This document shows positions 7,190-11,905 of a stretch of DNA of 11,905 bases, piece after piece (positions within the stretch are counted from its first letter, which is position 1; every line of letters begins with the position of its first letter). The DNA comes from an uncultured Riemerella sp. (GTDB taxonomy: Bacteria > Bacteroidota > Bacteroidia > Flavobacteriales > Weeksellaceae): NCBI GenBank assembly GCA_938037185.1, contig CALHQK010000125.1, forward strand, positions 1 through 11,905, given 5' to 3'. A program made the position numbers and the translations under genes. Under the pieces are notes generated by a model. It was given only the letters and a program-made list of their open reading frames with translations, did not search any database and was not told the origin of the DNA.

Positions 7190-7220
7190 CAACAAAATTT
7201 TTGAAAAAAAGGGTTTTATA

Positions 7221-7263
7221 ATTGGTTATAAATTATTATTTTTGGCCACAAAAAATAACCAAT
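7221..7263. repeat. 9-bp inverted repeat around the purB promoter
   Basis: ATTGGTTAT (7221-7229) and ATAACCAAT (7255-7263) are perfect reverse complements separated by 25 bases. The left arm lies upstream of the -7 box and the right arm covers the first two bases of the purB ATG. The layout suits an operator better than an mRNA hairpin, but chance pairing is possible. Confidence 0.4.
7237..7244 (+). promoter_or_regulatory. -7 box of purB
   Basis: TATTTTTG matches TAnnTTTG and lies 17 bases before the purB ATG, implying a leader of only about 10 bases. It is bracketed by a 9-bp inverted repeat (7221-7229 and 7255-7263). No TTG lies at the usual -33 spacing. Confidence 0.5.
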
Positions 7264-8689
7264 GAATTCTTACAAAAATCCTCTTGAAGAGCGCTATTCT
7301 AGCGAGGAAATGCTATATAATTTTTCACCTGAAAATAAGTTTCGTACTTGGAGACAGCTTTGGATTGCTCTTGCTGAAATCGAAAAAGATTTAGGTTTAG
7401 ATATTTCTGATGAACAGATAGCACAGCTGAAAGAACAAGCCCAAAATATAGATTTCACCAAAGCAGCCGAATACGAAAAGAAATTCCGTCATGATGTGAT
7501 GGCGCATGTGCATACTTACGGAGATGCCGCTCCTTTGGCGAAGGGAATCATCCACCTTGGGGCTACTTCTGCGTTTGTGGGGGATAATACTGATTTGATT
7601 CAAATTCGTGATGGGCTGCTCATCATCCGCAAGCAGCTGGTGAATGTTATCAAAAAATTGTCTGATTTCGCACTGAAATATAAAGACCTTCCTACGCTTG
7701 GTTTTACGCACTTTCAGCCAGCACAGCTCACTACCGTGGGGAAGCGAGCTACACTTTGGCTGCAATCTCTTCTTTTGGATTTTGAGGAATTAGAATTTTT
7801 CTTGGAAACCTTCAGATTTAGAGGCGTGAAAGGAACTACAGGAACGGCTGCCAGCTTTTTGGAGCTTTTCAGTGGAGATTATGCCAAAGTAAAACACTTG
7901 GACAAGGAGCTTTCCAGAAGATTTGGTTTTGAAAAAGTTTTTGGTGTTTCGGGGCAAACTTACGATAGAAAAATCGATGCAAAAGCTGCAACTTTGCTCT
8001 CGAATATCGCTCAGTCAGCACATAAATTTACCAATGACCTTCGTCTGCTTCAAAATTTGAAAGAAATAGAAGAGCCTTTTGAGAAAAGCCAAATTGGGTC
8101 TTCGGCAATGGCCTACAAACGAAACCCAATGCGTTCCGAGAGAATAGGTGCTCTTGCTAAATTTGTAATGTCTGTTTCCTCTGGCTCTGCGATGGTGGCT
8201 TCTACGCAGTGGTTTGAGCGTACACTGGATGACTCTGCGAATAAGCGACTTACGATTCCTCAGGCGTTTTTAGCAGTGGATGCTATTTTGCTTATTTGGA
8301 ACAATATCATGGATGGGCTTGTGGTTTATGAAAACCGCATCAGAAAGCACATTATGGAGGAACTTCCTTTCATGGCTACCGAATACATCATCATGGAAGA
8401 GGTGAAAGCGGGGGGCGACCGACAGGAAATCCATGAAACTATCCGCCAGCACTCTATGGAGGCGAGTAAAAAAGTGAAAATGGAAGGAAAGGAAAACGAT
8501 CTGATAGAGCGCATTATGAACGATAATTCGCTGAAAATGGACAAATCTAAAATTATGGAAGTCCTTGACCCGAAAAACTTCATCGGATTTGCACCAGTGC
8601 AGACAGAGGAATTCATCAAGAACGAAGTTCAGCCGATTTTGGATAAATACCAAGACCTTGTGGGGCTGAGTGTAGATTTGAAAGTTTAA
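7262..8689 (+). CDS. purB: adenylosuccinate lyase
   Basis: Cytoplasmic homotetramer of the fumarase/aspartase superfamily acting twice in purine synthesis: it removes fumarate from SAICAR and from adenylosuccinate. The 475 residues resemble the longer animal-type enzyme more than the B. subtilis type. Key segments: RHDVMAHVHTYG (76-87, substrate His), LGATSAFVGDNTD (99-111), GFTHFQPAQLTT (147-158, catalytic His150), and the superfamily signature GSSAMAYKRNPMRSE (279-293) with the mobile-loop serine (280 or 281). The signature usually reads SSxMPxKxNP; here the Pro is Ala. The C-terminal domain, after EEVKAGGDRQEIHE, is complete. Single gene with its own promoter and terminator. Confidence 0.96.
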   Translation: MNSYKNPLEERYSSEEMLYNFSPENKFRTWRQLWIALAEIEKDLGLDISDEQIAQLKEQAQNIDFTKAAEYEKKFRHDVMAHVHTYGDAAPLAKGIIHLGATSAFVGDNTDLIQIRDGLLIIRKQLVNVIKKLSDFALKYKDLPTLGFTHFQPAQLTTVGKRATLWLQSLLLDFEELEFFLETFRFRGVKGTTGTAASFLELFSGDYAKVKHLDKELSRRFGFEKVFGVSGQTYDRKIDAKAATLLSNIAQSAHKFTNDLRLLQNLKEIEEPFEKSQIGSSAMAYKRNPMRSERIGALAKFVMSVSSGSAMVASTQWFERTLDDSANKRLTIPQAFLAVDAILLIWNNIMDGLVVYENRIRKHIMEELPFMATEYIIMEEVKAGGDRQEIHETIRQHSMEASKKVKMEGKENDLIERIMNDNSLKMDKSKIMEVLDPKNFIGFAPVQTEEFIKNEVQPILDKYQDLVGLSVDLKV

Positions 8690-8765
8690 GCTAAATAAAG
8701 ATATTTCATTTACTAATTTTTTTAATTAACCAAGTAGAATTATGTTTTTAAGTTCTATTTTTTAG

Positions 8766-8801
8766 AGAAGTCCCGCTCATTTTGGCGGGGCTTTTCTTTT
8801 T
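8766..8801 (+). terminator. purB terminator
   Basis: An 11-bp stem, 8766-8776 with 8785-8795, centred on CCCGC/GCGGG with two G-T wobbles and an 8-base loop, then a T-rich tract. It lies 77 bases after the purB stop. Confidence 0.85.
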
Positions 8802-8836
8802 TTGTGAAGAGGCGGGCGGTGGTGTGATAGAGTAAT

Positions 8837-8896
8837 TTTTTTAGCGAAAAATTTGTAACTGCCTTGTTTTTCAATGTTTTAAAGTGAAATATTTTC
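8837..8896. repeat. leader segment of the 41-bp repeat family, copy A
   Basis: This segment, from TTTTTTAGCGAAA through GTTTTAAAGTGAAATATTTTC, recurs with roughly 90% identity by eye at 9867-9925, in the same orientation and again directly before 41-bp units. Its first part also resembles the end of a 41-bp unit joined to TTTGTAACT, as if a unit had lost its middle. Confidence 0.75.
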
Positions 8897-9060
8897 AAAC
8901 AACGATGTTTATAACTTTCCCAAATTATTTTTTAACAAAACAACGATGTTTATAACTTTCCCACAATGTTTTTTAGCGAAACAATGATGTTTGTAACTTT
9001 CCCACAATATTTTTTAACGAAACAACGATGTTTGCAACTTTCCCACAAAAAAATTAAACA
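8897..9060. repeat. 41-bp tandem repeat, four units
   Basis: Units begin at 8897, 8938, 8979 and 9020, exactly 41 bases apart. Each starts AAACAAYGATGTTT and continues with roughly AACTTTCCCA, then a T-run and AACRA. The fourth unit diverges after about 29 bases. The opening AAACAACGATGTTT is an imperfect palindrome (AAACA/TGTTT arms). No frame codes through it and no unique spacers occur, so it is not a CRISPR. Confidence 0.92.
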
Positions 9061-9089
9061 AAAAAAAGCCGCAGCAAAAAGACTACGGC
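9060..9089 (-). terminator. terminator of the lipoprotein gene
   Basis: On the minus strand GCCGTAG (9083-9089) pairs with CTGCGGC (9068-9074), one T-G wobble, 8-base loop, followed by eight T. It lies about 35 bases after the lipoprotein stop and abuts the 41-bp repeat array. Confidence 0.8.
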
Positions 9090-9123
9090 GTTATTTTATA
9101 ATACGACATCTGGCTGGTTGAAT

Positions 9124-9759
9124 TTATTTCTTTTTAAACTCTCTTACAGAGCCGTCCAGATTGAAAGTAATGTTGTAGGCCTCTCTTGTTCCTTCTATTG
9201 TAGGAGCATCCCAGTACTGCTCATTCCAGTAAACCTGCTTGTTGAAATAGATAAAATCCAAAGGCTCTTTTCCTGCACCTTCTATGGTTTTTGCTTTTTC
9301 TGTCCAGTTTTTAAAGACAGTTGCCACAGTTGCGAATTTCACATCTTTCAGCGGTGTGGTGTTGGCCATCATATCGCCTTCTCCTGTTATCTGTACGGGC
9401 TGCGGCTCGCTCCAGCTTCCATTTTTATAAGTGTAGTGGTCTACATCTTTTAGATTATCAGGGTTTAGGACTTCCAGTTCTATTCTCGGGAGCTTTCCTC
9501 CGTAGAAATTTACATTCTGGAAAAGTCTTAATTCTTTTCCTTTAAACTGAGGCAGATTTTTCAGTGCATCTTCTGCTTTTTGCAGTTCTTCTGCGTTGTT
9601 CAGGAGTTCTACGGCTTGTTTTTCTTCCGTTTCTATTGGTGCGGCTTCAGATGCATTTTTTGCAGCATCGGCTATTTCCTCTGCTTTTTTGCCGCAAGAC
9701 TGCAGGCCGAATAATGATGCTGCCAAGATGCCCGCAGCGATGAATTTTACTACTTTCAT
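9124..9759 (-). CDS. predicted lipoprotein of unknown function
   Basis: I do not recognise the family. The 211 residues begin with a lipoprotein signal peptide: Lys-containing start, hydrophobic FIAAGILAASLFGL, then LQSC with Cys22 as the lipidation site. Residues 23-60 are Ala/Glu/Lys-rich and probably helical. The rest (about 60-211) has alternating polar and aromatic stretches (VNFYGGKLPRIELEVLNP, KQVYWNEQYWDAP) suggesting a small beta-rich domain and ends YNITFNLDGSVREFKKK, vaguely like PepSY-type repeats. After the Cys comes GKKAEE; Bacteroidetes use a short charged tether to send lipoproteins to the cell surface, so surface exposure is possible but unproven. Single gene with own promoter and terminator, bracketed by direct repeats. 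Confidence 0.8.
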   Translation of the reverse strand: MKVVKFIAAGILAASLFGLQSCGKKAEEIADAAKNASEAAPIETEEKQAVELLNNAEELQKAEDALKNLPQFKGKELRLFQNVNFYGGKLPRIELEVLNPDNLKDVDHYTYKNGSWSEPQPVQITGEGDMMANTTPLKDVKFATVATVFKNWTEKAKTIEGAGKEPLDFIYFNKQVYWNEQYWDAPTIEGTREAYNITFNLDGSVREFKKK

Positions 9760-9786
9760 ATGATTTATTTTTGAAATTTATTTGCA

Positions 9787-9794
9787 CAAAATTA
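9787..9794 (-). promoter_or_regulatory. -7 box of the lipoprotein gene
   Basis: The minus strand reads TAATTTTG, a full match to TAnnTTTG, 27 bases before the ATG at 9759. The -33 element is not evident. An A-rich stretch rather than a Shine-Dalgarno sequence precedes the start codon. Confidence 0.5.
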
Positions 9795-9866
9795 AAAAAT
9801 TACTCCCATAATTTTGATTGAAATAGAAAAAAAACACCTGTTTATTTGGGGTGGTCGGGAATGTGG

Positions 9867-10000
9867 TTTTTTAGAAAAATTTTGTAACCGCTTTATTTTT
9901 CAGTGTTTTAAAGTGAAATGTTTTCAAACAACGATGTTTAGAATAATTTTAAAATAAAATTTGATGAAACAATGATGTTTGAAAGAATTTTAAAATAAAA
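9867..10000. repeat. 41-bp repeat family, copy B (leader plus two units)
   Basis: The leader (9867-9925) matches copy A. Units begin at 9926 and 9967, again 41 bases apart, each with AAACAAYGATGTTT. After the palindrome the units read differently from copy A (GAAtAATTTTAAAATAAAAT-like), so only the palindrome and the spacing are kept. Confidence 0.85.
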
Positions 10001-10221
10001 TTGGGCATTTCCCTGAGGAAATATGTTTCCTGAAATCAGGAATTTAATTTTCCGTAATGGGTGAAGTTTTTCTTGAATAAAATTTTGATAATCGGCTTTG
10101 TTTGGTATTATTTTATTAAAAAATCGTCTAATTCATTATCGTAAAATTAATTTTATCTAAAAGTCAGCCTCGCGAAAAAATGCATGAGGTATTCCGCTCG
10201 TGTTTTTCGCTAAATATATAG
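10001..10221. other. non-coding stretch upstream of mnmE with hairpins
   Basis: No credible gene. Two adjacent hairpins: ATTTCC/GGAAAT (10007-10022) and TTCCTGA/TCAGGAA (10027-10042); neither has a T-run. An 8-bp inverted repeat, GCGAAAAA (10172-10179) and TTTTTCGC (10203-10210), has its right arm 12 bases before the mnmE -7 box. Confidence 0.5.
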
Positions 10222-10229
10222 TATCTTTG
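10222..10229 (+). promoter_or_regulatory. -7 box of mnmE
   Basis: TATCTTTG matches TAnnTTTG exactly and ends 5 bases before the ATG at 10235. The start codon is fixed by family alignment (DTICALAT near the N-terminus), so transcription probably starts at or beside the ATG. Confidence 0.6.
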
Positions 10230-10234
10230 CCGCT

Positions 10235-11635
10235 ATGAATCAAGATACGATATGCGCCCTTGCGACTGCCGATGGGGTGGGAGCGATAGGCATCATCCGC
10301 GTTTCAGGGCAGGATGCTCTGGCGGTGGTCAATAGAATTTTTGAAGGGAAAAACTTGGAAAAAGTGCCGACTCATACGGTGCATTATGGCTTTATAAAAG
10401 ACCAAGAAGAAATAATAGATGAGGTGATGGTCTCTGCGTTCCATGCACCGAGGACTTTCACGGCGGAAAATTCTGCGGAAATTTCTTTTCATGGCTCGCC
10501 GCACATCGCTAAAAAAATCTTGGAAGCTTTGCTGAAAAACGGCGCGAGAACCGCCAAAGCAGGGGAGTTTACCATGAGAGCCTTTATGAATGGGCGTATA
10601 GACCTCTCTCAAGCGGAATCCATTGCTGACCTTATTGCTTCTGAGAATGAGGCTTCGCGAAAGGCTGCCCTTGAACAGCTGAAAGGCGGAATTTCCAAGG
10701 AAATAGCTGTGCTGAGAGGTGATTTGCTGAATTTTACTTCGCTTATCGAATTGGAACTTGATTTTGCTGAAGAAGATGTGGAATTTGCTGACCGCTCGGC
10801 GCTGATGGGACTTATCGCTAATCTTAAAACCAAGTTGGGCAGTCTTATTGATAGTTTTCAGTATGGAAATGCAGTGAAAAACGGCATCAATGTGGCGATA
10901 ATCGGAAAACCCAACGCAGGGAAATCTACTCTGCTGAACACACTTTTGAAAGAAGAAAGAGCGATAGTGAGCGATATAGCAGGGACTACCCGTGACACGA
11001 TAGAGGAAGTTCTGCATATAAAAGGCACGGCATTTCGTTTCATCGACACGGCAGGAATCCGCGAAACTTCCGACACGATAGAGGAAATAGGCGTGAAGAA
11101 AGCCAAAGAGAAAATAGCATCAGCAAAGGTGCTGCTTTATCTCTATGATGAGCAGAACAGCAGCGCGGAGGAAATCATCGGCTTTATAAAAGAATTCTAC
11201 CGCCAAGACCTGAAAGTGATACTTCTTCATAATAAAATAGACCAAAACAAGGGCGTTTCAGCTGAAAATATTTCAGAAATAGACCAAGCACTGAAGCGGG
11301 AACTTGTTCCTGATTATACGGATACTATTCTAGGGATTTCGGCTCGGGAAAATATCAATATAGAACTGCTCAAAGCAGAATTGTCCAGTTTTGTGGAAAC
11401 TCTGAAAGGCAGCGAAAATGCGGTGGTAATTACCAATCAGCGCCACTATGAAGCCCTCAGAAAATCGTTGGATTCCGTGGAAAGAGTAGAAGAAGCGGTG
11501 GTTTCGGGCATTCATACAGAACTTCTGGCGTATGAACTGCGCGCGGCTCTGGAACACCTTGGGGAAATCTCTGGGGAATTTACCAATGATGAGGTTTTAG
11601 GAAACATTTTTAGTAAGTTCTGTATTGGTAAATAA
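10235..11635 (+). CDS. mnmE: tRNA modification GTPase MnmE
   Basis: With MnmG it installs the aminomethyl-type group at C5 of wobble uridine in tRNAs reading split codon boxes, using a folate one-carbon donor. The 466 residues are full length. N-terminal folate-binding domain: DTICALATADGVGAIGIIRVSG to about 120. The inserted G domain shows G1 GKPNAGKS (224-231), G2 TTRDT (251-255), G3 DTAG (271-274), G4 NKID (333-336) and G5 SAR (369-371). The C-terminal helical domain ends in the invariant FCIGK, whose Cys is catalytically important. Single gene, apparently read from the box at 10222. The last codons could be the edge of an integrated element. Confidence 0.97.
   Translation: MNQDTICALATADGVGAIGIIRVSGQDALAVVNRIFEGKNLEKVPTHTVHYGFIKDQEEIIDEVMVSAFHAPRTFTAENSAEISFHGSPHIAKKILEALLKNGARTAKAGEFTMRAFMNGRIDLSQAESIADLIASENEASRKAALEQLKGGISKEIAVLRGDLLNFTSLIELELDFAEEDVEFADRSALMGLIANLKTKLGSLIDSFQYGNAVKNGINVAIIGKPNAGKSTLLNTLLKEERAIVSDIAGTTRDTIEEVLHIKGTAFRFIDTAGIRETSDTIEEIGVKKAKEKIASAKVLLYLYDEQNSSAEEIIGFIKEFYRQDLKVILLHNKIDQNKGVSAENISEIDQALKRELVPDYTDTILGISARENINIELLKAELSSFVETLKGSENAVVITNQRHYEALRKSLDSVERVEEAVVSGIHTELLAYELRAALEHLGEISGEFTNDEVLGNIFSKFCIGK
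11618..11635 (+). other. mnmE 3' end, candidate integration site
   Basis: The last five codons and stop read TTCTGTATTGGTAAATAA. From memory this is nearly the same as the 18-bp attachment repeat used by Salmonella genomic island 1 at the end of its mnmE (trmE/thdF). The protein ending FCIGK is invariant, so part of the likeness is forced. The window stops before any second copy could be seen, so whether anything is integrated here is unknown. Confidence 0.3.
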
Positions 11636-11706
11636 ATGTAGTTTACTTTAGTTTGATTTTCAGATGATTATATAAAGTTAAATTTTCCAATTTTCACTTT
11701 TATTGT

Positions 11707-11714
11707 TATATTTG
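11707..11714 (+). promoter_or_regulatory. -7 box upstream of the last ORF
   Basis: TATATTTG matches TAnnTTTG. A transcript starting about 7 bases later would carry the whole inverted repeat at 11724-11764 in its leader. No TTG is found at the proper -33 spacing. Confidence 0.45.
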
Positions 11715-11723
11715 TTATACCTT

Positions 11724-11764
11724 TTGTACACCTTGAATCTAAAAAGTGTATAGGAGGTGTACAA
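11724..11764. repeat. 10-bp perfect inverted repeat before the last ORF
   Basis: TTGTACACCT (11724-11733) and AGGTGTACAA (11755-11764), 21 bases apart, just downstream of a -7 box and 6 bases before the first ATG. It could be a repressor operator or an mRNA hairpin controlling translation. No T-run follows, so it is not a terminator of mnmE. Confidence 0.7.
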
Positions 11765-11770
11765 TTTTAT

Positions 11771-11905
11771 ATGCATATGAAAACATCATTATATAAACGG
11801 AAATTAAAAAATAGTCTTTTTATAAGCTATCATCGTGTTTCAGAAATCGGTAAAGATGGTAATGTGACCATAAAGAGTGCTGGTATCTCCAAATTATTAG
11901 GAGAG
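11771..11905 (+). CDS. unidentified protein, N-terminus only (runs off the window)
   Basis: Open to the window end from ATG 11771 (MHMKTS...) or 11777 (MKTS...), with an in-frame stop upstream at 11654-11656 and no earlier ATG. It reads MKTSLYKRKLKNSLFISYHR, then VSEIGKDGNVTIKSAGISK and LLGE. The basic start recalls the arm-binding segment of Bacteroidetes tyrosine recombinases (MKxxLYKRKLK...), while DGNVTI followed by a short helix recalls AbrB/MazE-type DNA-binding proteins; neither likeness is convincing. G+C is about 30%, well below mnmE. The position after mnmE would suit a mobile-element gene. Function unknown. Confidence 0.55.
   Translation, partial: MHMKTSLYKRKLKNSLFISYHRVSEIGKDGNVTIKSAGISKLLGE

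Noticed and set aside
8897..9060. CRISPR array
   Set aside because: Units are repeated across their full 41 bases with only scattered changes; there are no unique spacers and no cas genes.
10304..11017. 237-codon minus-strand open frame inside mnmE
   Set aside because: Antisense shadow of a well-conserved gene with skewed composition and no recognisable domain.

Overview
The window looks like chromosomal DNA from a low-G+C Bacteroidetes bacterium, most likely a flavobacterium of the Chryseobacterium / Elizabethkingia / Riemerella group (Weeksellaceae). The basis is the protein families and their wording, the lack of Shine-Dalgarno sequences before the genes, and repeated matches to the Bacteroidetes -7 promoter box (TAnnTTTG). 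Genus assignment is inference.

Layout. (1) Positions 1-446 hold the possible last codons of an upstream gene, its terminator and about 350 bases with no gene. (2) Positions 447-4298, all on the minus strand: era and aroB form a tight pair (6-base gap). Upstream of them is a flavodoxin-fold NAD(P)H:quinone-reductase-like protein with an unexpected signal peptide, then holA (DNA polymerase III delta). (3) A small HsdR-N-like nuclease-fold gene (4302-4739, plus strand) diverges from holA, with the two start codons only three bases apart. (4) Minus strand, 4781-7175: tRNA-Asp with its own promoter and terminator, a CPPC thioredoxin, a class V cysteine desulfurase, and a HAD-IB phosphatase 19 bases upstream of the desulfurase. 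(5) purB (plus, 7262-8689) diverges from the HAD gene and ends in a strong terminator. (6) A repeat-rich region, 8836-10000, has four 41-bp tandem units on one side of a lipoprotein gene (minus, 9124-9759) and a diverged two-unit copy on the other. (7) mnmE (plus, 10235-11635) is followed by a very A+T-rich stretch. There, a 10-bp perfect inverted repeat precedes an unidentified ORF that runs off the window.

Most genes are housekeeping: ribosome assembly GTPase (era), shikimate pathway (aroB), replication clamp loader (holA), sulfur transfer (cysteine desulfurase), purine synthesis (purB) and tRNA wobble modification (mnmE, which in many bacteria acts on tRNAs that also receive sulfur mobilised by a cysteine desulfurase). 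They are not one pathway. No complete new multi-gene system is visible. The best leads are the 41-bp repeat family flanking the lipoprotein gene, the 3' end of mnmE as a possible integration junction leading into unknown DNA, the exported flavodoxin-like enzyme, and two genes whose promoter boxes sit so close to the ATG that leaderless mRNAs are likely.
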